Source of the DNA: DSNY01 sp016861185
GTDB taxonomy: Bacteria; Pseudomonadota; Gammaproteobacteria; Burkholderiales; Burkholderiaceae_F
NCBI GenBank assembly: GCA_030263275.1
Contig: SZOR01000089.1
Location: forward strand, 1-16,939
Reading direction: 5' to 3'
DNA: 16,939 bases
In this document: piece after piece, positions 1 to 6,151 of the stretch
Layout: every line of letters starts with the position of its first letter
Position numbering within the stretch: position 1 is the stretch's first letter
Program-made: the position numbers and the translations under genes
The notes under the pieces: model-generated
Told to the model about the DNA's origin: nothing
The model's input: only the letters and a program-made list of their open reading frames with translations
The model's database searches: none

Positions 1-2088
1 GCCGCCCGACTGCGCCTTGATCTCGTTCGCGGCGAACACGAGCAGCCGTCCCTTCTCCGACAGGCAGGCGATGCGATCGTCGCTCGCGGGATCGACCAGC
101 GCCGGCCGCAGCGGCACGGCGCCCTCCTCGACCGTGATGAACTGCTTGCCTCCCTTCTGCCGTGACACCATGTCGCCGAGCGTGCAAGCGAAGCCGTAGC
201 CGTTGGAGGTCGCCACCAGCAGCGGCTGCGCAGCCGCGCCGGCCACGTAGGCGACCAGGCGCGTGCCCGACTCCAGCTCGATCATCGAGGTCACCGGCGC
301 GCCGTCGCCGCGCGCCGAAGGAAGCTGCGCGACCGGCACCGAGTACACGCGGCCGTTGCTGCCGAGCGCGATCAGGTGATCGACCGTACGGCATTCGTAC
401 GCGCCGTAAAGCGCATCGCCCGGCTTGAAGGTGAACTGCATGGCGTCGTGGCCGTGCCCGCTGCGCGCGCGCGCGAAGCCCTTTTCCGAGACGATGACCG
501 TCACCGGCTCGTCGATCACCTTCGTCTCGACCGTCGCGCGCTCCGCGGCTTCGATCAGCGTGCGGCGGGCGTCGCCGAACTTCTTCGCGTCGTCGTCGAA
601 CTCCTTCGCGATCTGCTTGCGCAGCACGGCGTCGGAGCCGAGCAGCTTCTGCAGGCTCGCCTCCTCCTTGCGCAGGTCGGAAAGCTCCTGCTCGATCCTG
701 ATGCCTTCGAGCTTGGCGAGCTGGCGCAGCCGCATCTCGAGGATGTCCTCGGCCTGGCGCTCGGTCAGCTTGAACGCCTTCATCAGCTCGGGCTTCGGCT
801 CGTCCGCGTTGCGGATCAGCTTGATCACCTTGTCGATGTTCAGCAGGACGAGCTGACGCCCTTCGAGGATGTGGATGCGGTCCTGTGCCTTCGTCAGCCG
901 ATGCTGCGTGCGCCGGCGCACCGTCGCCACGCGGAAGTCGATCCATTCGCGCAGGATCTCGGGCAGCGCCTTCTGCCGCGGCCGGCCGTCGGTGCCGATC
1001 ATCACGAGGTTGACCGGCACGTTCGTTTCCAGGCTCGTGTGCGCGAGCAGGAAGTTGACCAGCTCCTGCCGATCGATGCGCGAGGTGGCCGGCTCGATCA
1101 CGAAGCGCACCGCAGCGCTCTTGTCCGACTCGTCGCGCGTGCGGTCGAGCAGCGACTTGGCCATCTGGCGCAGGTTCTGCTGCTCCGGCGTCAGCGACTT
1201 CTTGCCGACCTTGACCTTCGGGTCGGTGAGTTCCGCGATCTCCTGTTCGACTCTTGCCGCCGACACGCCCGGCGGCAGCTCGGTGATCACGAGCTGCCAC
1301 TGGCCGCGCGCGAGATCCTCGAACGTGTAGCGCGCCCGAATCTTCAGGCTGCCGCGTCCGGTCGCGTAGACCTCGCGGATCTCTGCGCTGCTCGAGATGA
1401 TCTGGCCGCCGCCGGGAAAGTCCGGCCCCGGCATCGCTTCGAGCAGTTCTTCGAGCGGCGCTTTCGGGTTCTTCAGCGCGATCTGCAGCGCGGCGACGAC
1501 TTCGCGCAGATTGTGCGAAGGGATCTCGGTCGCGAGCCCCACCGCGATGCCCGAGGCGCCGTTGAGCAGAACGAACGGCAGCCGCGCCGGCAGCAGCTTC
1601 GGCTCCTGGAACGCGCCGTCGTAGTTGGGGCCGAAGTCGACCGTGCCTTCGTCCAGCTCGTCGAGCAGCAGCCGCGCGATCGGCGTCAGCCGCGCCTCGG
1701 TGTAGCGCATCGCCGCCGCGCCGTCGCCGTCGCGCGAGCCGAAGTTGCCGTGGCCGTCGATCAGCGGATAGCGCAGCGAAAAGTCCTGCGCCATGCGCAC
1801 CAGCGCGTCGTAAGCGGCCTGGTCGCCGTGCGGATGGAACTTGCCGAGCACGTCGCCGACCACGCGCGCGCTCTTCACGGGCTTGGCGTTGGCCGCCAGG
1901 CCCATCTCGTTCATCGCGTACAGGATGCGACGCTGCACCGGCTTGCAGCCGTCGGCCACGTCCGGCAGCGCGCGGCCCTTGACGACCGACACCGCGTAAT
2001 CGAGATACGCCCGGCTCGCGAACTGCGCGAGCGTCAGCGATTCCGCGCCTTCATCCGGCGCGGCGAATAGCGACTGCTGTTCCGACAT
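1..2088 (-). CDS. parC: DNA topoisomerase IV subunit A (ParC), C-terminus cut by window edge
   Basis: ParC is the DNA-cleaving subunit of topoisomerase IV, which with ParE decatenates daughter chromosomes and relaxes supercoils. The 696 codons present cover the breakage-reunion domain (about residues 25-480) and part of the C-terminal beta-pinwheel. The catalytic tyrosine is Y129 in AAMRYTEARL, followed by PIARLLLDELDEGTVDF. The quinolone-determining stretch is GKFHPHGDQAAYDALV (residues 82-97), in which Gln90 stands where E. coli has Ser80 and Asp94 stands for Glu84. The ATG at 2088 gives MSEQQSLFAAPDEG, a normal short leader before the conserved SRAYLDYAVSV core. A GGAG lies directly against this ATG, which is unusually close for a ribosome binding site. 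An HxlR regulator gene lies 42 bp upstream in the same direction. The open frame continues past position 1; family members usually have about 750-780 residues. ParC rather than GyrA is indicated by the short N-terminus and the sequence around Y129. Confidence 0.96.
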   Translation of the reverse strand, partial: MSEQQSLFAAPDEGAESLTLAQFASRAYLDYAVSVVKGRALPDVADGCKPVQRRILYAMNEMGLAANAKPVKSARVVGDVLGKFHPHGDQAAYDALVRMAQDFSLRYPLIDGHGNFGSRDGDGAAAMRYTEARLTPIARLLLDELDEGTVDFGPNYDGAFQEPKLLPARLPFVLLNGASGIAVGLATEIPSHNLREVVAALQIALKNPKAPLEELLEAMPGPDFPGGGQIISSSAEIREVYATGRGSLKIRARYTFEDLARGQWQLVITELPPGVSAARVEQEIAELTDPKVKVGKKSLTPEQQNLRQMAKSLLDRTRDESDKSAAVRFVIEPATSRIDRQELVNFLLAHTSLETNVPVNLVMIGTDGRPRQKALPEILREWIDFRVATVRRRTQHRLTKAQDRIHILEGRQLVLLNIDKVIKLIRNADEPKPELMKAFKLTERQAEDILEMRLRQLAKLEGIRIEQELSDLRKEEASLQKLLGSDAVLRKQIAKEFDDDAKKFGDARRTLIEAAERATVETKVIDEPVTVIVSEKGFARARSGHGHDAMQFTFKPGDALYGAYECRTVDHLIALGSNGRVYSVPVAQLPSARGDGAPVTSMIELESGTRLVAYVAGAAAQPLLVATSNGYGFACTLGDMVSRQKGGKQFITVEEGAVPLRPALVDPASDDRIACLSEKGRLLVFAANEIKAQSGG

Positions 2089-2130
2089 CTCCGACCCGTG
2101 CCCCGCGGGGCGCTACAGAGGGGCGGGATG

Positions 2131-2853
2131 TTACCGGACGGTGCTTGCCGGCTGCGGCGGGCGCCGCGCGGGCCGCTGCGCGCGCACCGGCGCGATCGAC
2201 GCGTACGGGCTCTTCGGCCACCAGCGCTCGAACGAACGGACCAGCGCGGCCGGACCGCTGACGCGCAGCGCGCCGCTGCGCATCGCCTGTGCAAGCGGCA
2301 GGTCACCGACCAGCGCCTCCGTCAGCGTGCGAATGTCGGTCGACACGTAGACGTCCACCTCGTGCCCCGGGTCGTGCAGGCACAGGTCGACCGCGCCGGC
2401 CTCGACGACGAGCCACCAGCGCGCCTTCTTCCTGTCGACGTCGGAGAAGGCGACCTCGACGACCACCCGGCGCGCCGGCAACGGCGCCGGATCGAAGAGG
2501 CGGCGCACGGTCCACATCAGCAGGCCCGGATCGAGCTGATCGCGCGCAATCGTGCCGCCGAGCCAGCGCCGGCCCCAGCGTCCGGCCATATCGAGCAGCG
2601 GCGCAAGTTCGGTGCCGGCCGCGGTCAGCCGGTATTCGCCCCCGACGCGCTCGACGATGCCGACCTCCTGCAACTGCTTCAGACGTCTCGTCAGCAAGGC
2701 CGGAGACATCAGCGGCACGCCGCGCCGGATGTCGTTGAAGTGGCGCGCGCCGAGCACCAGCTCGCGCAGCACGAGCAGCGTCCAGCGCTGCGCGAGGATC
2801 TGCGCCGCGATCGCGATCGGGCAGAACTGGCCGTAGCCCCTCATGCGGGGCAT
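2131..2853 (-). CDS. HxlR-family winged-helix transcriptional regulator with C-terminal SCP2-like domain
   Basis: A cytoplasmic DNA-binding regulator of about 240 residues. The N-terminal half (about residues 4-100) is a typical HxlR/DUF24 domain: GYGQFCPIAIAAQILAQRW, then LLVLRELVLGARHFNDI, then MSPALLTRRLKQLQEVGIVER. The cysteine in GQFCP is the position often conserved and redox-active in this family. The C-terminal half (about 115-220) has the pattern of the sterol-carrier-like domain seen in the longer ~220-240 residue HxlR proteins (RWWLVVEAGAVDLCLHDPG, then LVGDLPLAQAM); the ligand is unknown. The frame is open upstream to 3111, but the homologous sequence begins only at MPRMRGYGQ, so I chose the ATG at 2853; the ATG at 2844 is also possible. 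It diverges from the methyltransferase gene at 3033 and lies 42 bp upstream of parC on the same strand. Co-transcription with parC and control of the methyltransferase are both inferences. Confidence 0.88.
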   Translation of the reverse strand: MPRMRGYGQFCPIAIAAQILAQRWTLLVLRELVLGARHFNDIRRGVPLMSPALLTRRLKQLQEVGIVERVGGEYRLTAAGTELAPLLDMAGRWGRRWLGGTIARDQLDPGLLMWTVRRLFDPAPLPARRVVVEVAFSDVDRKKARWWLVVEAGAVDLCLHDPGHEVDVYVSTDIRTLTEALVGDLPLAQAMRSGALRVSGPAALVRSFERWWPKSPYASIAPVRAQRPARRPPQPASTVR

Positions 2854-2880
2854 TGTCGGCGCCGCCCCCGCCCCGGAGCA

Positions 2881-2897
2881 AGTACAGATTTGGAACT
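2881..2897. promoter_or_regulatory. Candidate operator/promoter element upstream of the HxlR gene
   Basis: This is a local A/T-rich patch in a GC-rich intergenic space. It holds an imperfect inverted repeat, AGTAC - AGATTTG - GAACT, with one mismatch between the 5-bp arms. It sits 28-44 bp upstream of the HxlR start, where an autoregulatory site would be expected. HxlR/YodB-type proteins are known to bind short dyads related to TACT...AGTA. The match is weak and there is no clear -35/-10 pair, so this is only a candidate. Confidence 0.25.
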
Positions 2898-2958
2898 GGA
2901 CGCGCGTGCGCCGGGCGACGAAGATTCCCGCATCGTCGCCAGCAACGCCGGGAGTGCG

Positions 2959-3036
2959 ATGAACCGTCCGCAGACCCCGTTCCGTCCGCAGTTCATCCGG
3001 GCACCGTCGCCGCGCAACCGGCTGTCGATCCGATGA
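2959..3036 (+). CDS. Possible 25-codon leader ORF before the methyltransferase gene
   Basis: A short frame starts at an ATG preceded by GGGAG (2950-2954). It reads MNRPQTPFRPQFIRAPSPRN and five more residues, then stops at TGA 3034-3036. Its stop overlaps the methyltransferase ATG at 3033 in an ATGA arrangement, the classic layout for translational coupling. The methyltransferase ATG itself has no visible ribosome binding site, which would fit dependence on this leader. The peptide is basic and proline-rich (five Pro, five Arg). I recognise no family. The spacing from GGGAG to the ATG is only 4 nt, and a 25-codon frame can arise by chance. Confidence 0.3.
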   Translation: MNRPQTPFRPQFIRAPSPRNRLSIR

Positions 3037-3869
3037 ACACCCTCGTTCACGCCCAGGCAGTCGATGACCACTACGGCCGCGCCGATCTCGCAACGACGAT
3101 CCTGCAAGCACTGCAGGCGGCCGGCAAGGACGTCGAGCGCCTGACGCCCGAGGATCTCGCGCCGGTCGACCAGTTCCACAGCCGCGGCATCGTCGCCACG
3201 CTGGAGCTGGCCGAGCGCGCCGGGCTTGCTGCGGGTGCGCACGTGCTCGACGTCGGCGGCGGACTCGGCGGCGCGGCGCGCGCGCTCGCGCAGCGGATCG
3301 GCTGCCGCGTCACGGTGCTCGATCTCACGCGCGAGTACTGCCACGCCGGCGCGCTGCTGACCGCCCGTTGCGGGCTCGCCGAGCGCGTTCGCTTCGAGTG
3401 CGGCAGCGCGCTCGCGATGCCGTTTGCCGACGCCGCGTTCGACGCCGCGTGGAGCCAGCATAGCTCGATGAACATCGCCGACAAGCCGCGGCTGTACGGC
3501 GAGATCGCGCGCGTGCTGAAACGCGGCGGCACGTTCGCGCTGCACGAAATCGCCGCCGGTCCGCGGGCGCCGGTGCACTTTCCGGTGCCGTGGGCGCGCA
3601 CGCCCGAGATCAGCCACCTCGTCGCGCCCGACGAGTTGCGGGCGCTCGTCGTCGCGGCCGGTTTCGCCGAGCGCGAGTGGATCGACGAAACCGATCGCGT
3701 GCTCGACTGGTTCGCGCGCGGCGCAGCGGCCGCCGCGGGCGGCGCGTTGCCGCCGCTCGGATTGCACGTGCTGCTCGGCCCCGACTTCGGCGCGATGTTC
3801 GCCAATCAGGTGCGCAACCTGAACGAAGAACGGATCCGCGTGGTGCAGGGCGTGTTCGAACGGAGGTAA
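3033..3869 (+). CDS. Class I SAM-dependent methyltransferase, substrate unknown
   Basis: A 278-residue cytoplasmic methyltransferase with a Rossmann-type SAM-binding core. Motif I is VLDVGGGLGG (residues 71-80), the acidic residue ending beta-2 is Asp97 in VTVLDLT, and the post-motif stretch SALAMPFADAAFDAAWSQHSSMNI (from about 125) is of UbiE type. VDQFHSRGIVATLELAERAGL just before motif I resembles proteins annotated as sarcosine/dimethylglycine or UbiE-like methyltransferases, but the substrate cannot be read from this. The frame is open upstream to 2853, but that part is low-complexity and does not fit the family; the ATG at 3033 gives MNTLVHAQAVDDHYG, a normal start. No convincing ribosome binding site precedes it, and a short ORF ends across its start codon. 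It diverges from an HxlR gene and converges on an XRE/MmyB gene 24 bp away, so either regulator could control it. Confidence 0.85.
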   Translation: MNTLVHAQAVDDHYGRADLATTILQALQAAGKDVERLTPEDLAPVDQFHSRGIVATLELAERAGLAAGAHVLDVGGGLGGAARALAQRIGCRVTVLDLTREYCHAGALLTARCGLAERVRFECGSALAMPFADAAFDAAWSQHSSMNIADKPRLYGEIARVLKRGGTFALHEIAAGPRAPVHFPVPWARTPEISHLVAPDELRALVVAAGFAEREWIDETDRVLDWFARGAAAAAGGALPPLGLHVLLGPDFGAMFANQVRNLNEERIRVVQGVFERR

Positions 3870-3893
3870 GCGCACGCGCCTGCGGGGCACGCC

Positions 3894-4730
3894 TTACACC
3901 ACGCCGCGCAGCGCCGCCTCGGTCGCCGCGTCGGCCGGATAGAACAGCTCGACGGTCAGCTCGGCGAGCGTGACGTCGCGCGGCGAGCCGAACGTCGCGA
4001 GCGTCGTGAACAGCGACAGCCGCGTTCCCGCGAATTCGAGGATGCAGGGGATCAGCAGGCGGTCCTCGCGATCGGCCGGCCGGTCGCGCCCGCCGCGCAG
4101 CGCGCGCACGTTCGGGTACGACATGACCTCCTCGAGCAGCGCGGCTTCGGATCCGCCGGGGCCGTCGGCCGCGAGCCGCTCCAGCTCGCCGAGCAGATAG
4201 CGGCCCCAATCGTCGAAGTTGACCGTCATCGCGGCAAAGCCCTGCGGATGCAGGCTCGCGCGGAACATGTTCAGCGGCGGGCCGCGCAGAGAATCGGGCA
4301 GCGCGGCGGCGAGCCGCAACGCCGCCGCGTTCGCGAGCACGACGTTCCAGTCCCGATCGAGCGCCACGCCCGGATACGGATCGTGCGCGTCGAGCAGCCG
4401 CTGCAGCGCCGAACGCACGCTCGCCAGATCGGGCGAGGACAGGCGCGTCTCGGAGAAGCGCGGCGCGTAGCCCGCGGCGAGCAGCAGCTCGTTGCGCGCG
4501 CGCAGCGGGATGTCGAGCCTTTCGGCCAGCGCGAGCAGCATCTCGGCGCTCGGCCGCGACCGTCCGGTCTCGACGAAGCTCAGATGCCGTGCGGAAACGC
4601 CCGCGTCGAGCGCCAGCGCAAGCTGGCTCAGCCGGCGCCGCGCGCGCCAGGCGCGGATCATCGCGCCGGCGCCGCGCGCGGCGCGATACGCGCGCGCCGC
4701 GCCCCGTTCGACGACGTTCTCCGATTGCAT
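3894..4730 (-). CDS. XRE-type helix-turn-helix regulator with MmyB-like ligand-binding domain
   Basis: A 278-residue cytoplasmic transcription factor. Residues about 24-80 form a Cro/C1-type helix-turn-helix: MIRAWRARRRLSQLALALDA, then GVSARHLSFVETGRSRPSAE, then LAERLDIPLRARNELLLAAGYAP. From about residue 95 the sequence follows the MmyB ligand-binding domain (LLDAHDPYPGVALDRDWNVV, then NMFRASLHPQGFA, then DRLLIPCILEFAGTRLSLFT and TLATFGSPRDVTLAELTVEL), which in this family is PAS-like and probably senses a small molecule. I chose the ATG at 4730 because GGGAG lies 8 nt upstream; a GTG at 4748 in frame has no usable site. It is the last gene of a minus-strand string and follows the orphan c-subunit gene by 45 bp, so it may share that transcript. 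MmyB-type regulators often control an adjacent oxidoreductase or methyltransferase gene; here the convergent methyltransferase is the nearest candidate. Confidence 0.9.
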   Translation of the reverse strand: MQSENVVERGAARAYRAARGAGAMIRAWRARRRLSQLALALDAGVSARHLSFVETGRSRPSAEMLLALAERLDIPLRARNELLLAAGYAPRFSETRLSSPDLASVRSALQRLLDAHDPYPGVALDRDWNVVLANAAALRLAAALPDSLRGPPLNMFRASLHPQGFAAMTVNFDDWGRYLLGELERLAADGPGGSEAALLEEVMSYPNVRALRGGRDRPADREDRLLIPCILEFAGTRLSLFTTLATFGSPRDVTLAELTVELFYPADAATEAALRGVV

Positions 4731-4775
4731 CGATCGCACTCCCGTCACGCTCCTGCCGCCGCACAGCGTAACGAA

Positions 4776-5018
4776 TCAGCCGGCAAAGGGATTCGCCGTC
4801 GCGAGCCACAGTCCGATGCCGGTGGCGATGATGAACGCACCGTCGGTGACGCCGACGCCGATGAAATACTTCGATTGCAGTTGCTGCATCAGTTCGGGCT
4901 GGCGCGCCGAGCTTTCGAGCAGCTTCATCGTGGCCAGCCCGATGCCGATGCACGATCCCAGCGCCGGTATGCCGACGATCAACGCGACGGCCAGGGGAAG
5001 CAGGTCGTTGCCGGACAT
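4776..5018 (-). CDS. Orphan F-type ATP synthase subunit c homologue (proteolipid)
   Basis: An 80-residue hydrophobic hairpin protein of the F0 c-subunit family. Helix 1 is about residues 6-34 and carries a partial glycine motif (GIPALGSCIGIGLATMKLLE). The polar loop is SSARQPELM (Arg39-Gln40-Pro41). Helix 2 is about 52-75, with the proton-binding carboxylate at Asp59 in GVTDGAFIIATGIGLWLA, and the C-terminus is ANPFAG. Loop and C-terminus match betaproteobacterial AtpE closely. In known c-subunits these residues form the ion-carrying rotor ring; Asp with no accompanying Gln/Glu-Ser/Thr sodium ligands suggests H+ rather than Na+. No other ATP synthase gene is in the window, so this is not the main atp operon. 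Two positions differ from the usual glycine pattern: Pro18, and Ala-Thr at 29-30. GGAG upstream of the ATG at 5018 supports the start. It lies 40 bp after the membrane-protein gene, probably in the same operon. Whether it enters the ATP synthase ring is unknown. Confidence 0.88.
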   Translation of the reverse strand: MSGNDLLPLAVALIVGIPALGSCIGIGLATMKLLESSARQPELMQQLQSKYFIGVGVTDGAFIIATGIGLWLATANPFAG

Positions 5019-5058
5019 GGTCGACTCCTGAAGTGGATGAGGGTTGCTCGTCGCCGGC

Positions 5059-5481
5059 TCACGCCGCGCTCGTTGATGTCTCACCGAGCGCCGCCGACGA
5101 CGACTTCAGTCCGAAGTACTGAAGCGCAGCGAAGACGAGCACCGCGACCGCCTGTACGGCGAGGTACGCGACGCCGAGCGCGTTCGGTGCGACGAAGCCG
5201 CCCGCCGGCAGCGCCGCGCAACCGATCGCCCAGCCGACGTTCCCGGCGACGATCAGAACGATCAGCGCCGGCCATACGCGGCCGCTCGCGGCGAGCACGA
5301 TCAGCAGCGCCGTGTAGGCGACCAGGAAAGCGCCGGACTCGGCCACCAGGTCGTGCGGGAACTGCAGCCACTCCGCGAGCGGCGCGGCGGCGGCGATCTG
5401 CAGCAGCGCGAGCGCCCCGCTCGCGCTCGCATCCGCGATCAGCGCCGCGCGCAGCAGCTTCGATGGAACGACGGTTCTCAT
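5059..5481 (-). CDS. Small four-helix integral membrane protein of unknown function
   Basis: A 140-residue protein predicted by eye to have four transmembrane helices, at about 10-35, 47-66, 69-92 and 100-123, with a short polar Ser/Thr-rich tail (GLKSSSAALGETSTSAA). The helix 4 stretch NALGVAYLAVQAVAVLVFAA followed by LQYFGL resembles uncharacterised proteobacterial inner-membrane proteins of about this size that I cannot link to a named function. The ATG at 5481 has a strong ribosome binding site (AAAGGAG, 7 nt upstream). Its start codon overlaps the stop of a 39-codon ORF in an ATGA arrangement. It sits between the NIPSNAP gene and the orphan c-subunit gene on the same strand. Confidence 0.8.
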   Translation of the reverse strand: MRTVVPSKLLRAALIADASASGALALLQIAAAAPLAEWLQFPHDLVAESGAFLVAYTALLIVLAASGRVWPALIVLIVAGNVGWAIGCAALPAGGFVAPNALGVAYLAVQAVAVLVFAALQYFGLKSSSAALGETSTSAA

Positions 5482-5597
5482 GCGTTTGCTCCTTTCGTTT
5501 CGGTGATGGATGGATCGTCCTCGGCAGCCGCAGGCTGCGCGTGCAGCGCTTGCGCCTGCCCCGCACACGGAATCGCCTCGACGATGACCGGCGGCAT
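5478..5597 (-). CDS. Possible 39-residue small protein, coupled on both sides
   Basis: A short frame fills the 121-bp space between the NIPSNAP and membrane-protein genes. It starts at ATG 5597, five bases after the NIPSNAP stop, with GGAG 8 nt upstream that abuts that stop codon. It ends at TGA 5480-5478, overlapping the next ATG by 4 nt (ATGA). The product begins MPPVIVEAIPCAGQ and ends ITETKGANA. It has no transmembrane segment or recognisable domain, one cysteine, and a run of alanines and glutamines. G or C occupies the third position in 26 of 38 codons after Met, lower than in neighbouring genes, partly because the last codons carry the next gene's AAAGGAG site. The layout argues for translation; the composition is neutral. 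It could act only as a coupling peptide. Confidence 0.45.
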   Translation of the reverse strand: MPPVIVEAIPCAGQAQALHAQPAAAEDDPSITETKGANA

Positions 5598-5602
5598 CGC
5601 GT

Positions 5603-5941
5603 TCACTCCTGCGGCGCGGCGGGAAGGTGGAACGTTTCCGCCACGAGTTCGTTGAAGGTCCGCTCCTCGCGCCGGATGAAGCGCAGGCGCTGCGCCAGTG
5701 CAAAGTTCTCGCGCGCCTCGGCATCGCGCTGCAGGCGCGCGCGGTACGCCTCGTAAGCGGCCAGGCCGTCGAACGAGATCAGGCCCCAGCCGATGTCGTT
5801 CGTGCCTTCGTGCGGCAGGAAATAGCCGAGCAGATGCCCGCCGCAGCGGGGAATGATGCGCACCCAGTTCCGCGCGTAGGTCCTGAACGACTCGCGCTGG
5901 AACGGATCGAGTTCGTAACGGATGAAGCAGGTGACGGTCAT
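5603..5941 (-). CDS. NIPSNAP-family protein
   Basis: A 112-residue protein of the NIPSNAP family, small dimeric alpha/beta-barrel proteins of ferredoxin-like fold with no agreed enzymatic role. The family pattern is visible in CFIRYELDPFQRESFRTYAR (residues 5-24), then IPRCGGHLLGYFLPHEGTND, GWGLISFDGLAAYEAYRARL and ENFALAQRLRFIRREERTF. The sequence is full length for bacterial members (100-120 residues), with no signal peptide. The ATG at 5941 was chosen because the family homology begins at once (MTVTCFIRYEL); the ribosome binding site is weak. It is the first gene of the minus-strand string and is divergent from an ArsR-like regulator gene, with two inverted repeats in the 210-bp space between. 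Control by that regulator is an inference from position. Confidence 0.87.
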   Translation of the reverse strand: MTVTCFIRYELDPFQRESFRTYARNWVRIIPRCGGHLLGYFLPHEGTNDIGWGLISFDGLAAYEAYRARLQRDAEARENFALAQRLRFIRREERTFNELVAETFHLPAAPQE

Positions 5942-5993
5942 GGGGTTGGCTCGCTGTCGTTGATCGGAGTGTCGCGTCACCGCCTTCCGCGGT

Positions 5994-6014
5994 CGATTAC
6001 CTGCGAGGTAATCG
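5994..6014. promoter_or_regulatory. Perfect 9-bp inverted repeat, candidate operator
   Basis: The arms CGATTACCT and AGGTAATCG are perfectly complementary and are separated by GCG. The repeat is A/T-rich against its surroundings. It lies 53-73 bp upstream of the NIPSNAP start and 138 bp upstream of the ArsR-like regulator start, in their shared divergent region. The 21-bp length and symmetry suit a dimeric winged-helix repressor. Which protein binds is inferred, not shown. Confidence 0.55.
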
Positions 6015-6078
6015 CCGCGATTCGAGCGGCCGGATGGCGTGCGGCGGCGCAGGCGAAATGATCGGCGCCGAACGCGGC

Positions 6079-6108
6079 CCGATGCTTCGCCGCGGAGCGA
6101 AGCATCGG
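6079..6108. promoter_or_regulatory. 12-bp-stem dyad symmetry upstream of the ArsR-like gene
   Basis: The arms CCGATGCTTCGC and GCGAAGCATCGG are perfectly complementary across a 6-nt spacer (CGCGGA). The element ends 43 bp before the regulator's start codon. It could be an operator for autoregulation or, if transcribed, a stable hairpin in the 5' leader. There is no T-run after it on either strand, so it is not a typical intrinsic terminator. Confidence 0.5.
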
Positions 6109-6151
6109 CGCCGCGCTTCTGCTAGCGTCGGTCGCCACCGCGGGGGAGCCG

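Noticed and set aside
376..2070. A 564-codon plus-strand open frame
   Set aside because: It is antisense to parC, which is unmistakable on the other strand; the frame is an effect of high GC content.
2100..2111. GCCCCGCGGGGC palindrome just upstream of parC
   Set aside because: It is perfect but only 12 bp of pure G/C with no spacer; such sequences are expected by chance in DNA of this composition.
3866..3897. GTAAG...CTTAC inverted repeat between the converging methyltransferase and MmyB genes
   Set aside because: Only 5 bp pair cleanly before bulges, and there is no T-run, so it is not a supportable terminator.
4248..5756. A 502-codon plus-strand open frame
   Set aside because: It is Arg/Ala-rich low-complexity sequence antisense to the MmyB regulator, c-subunit and membrane-protein genes.
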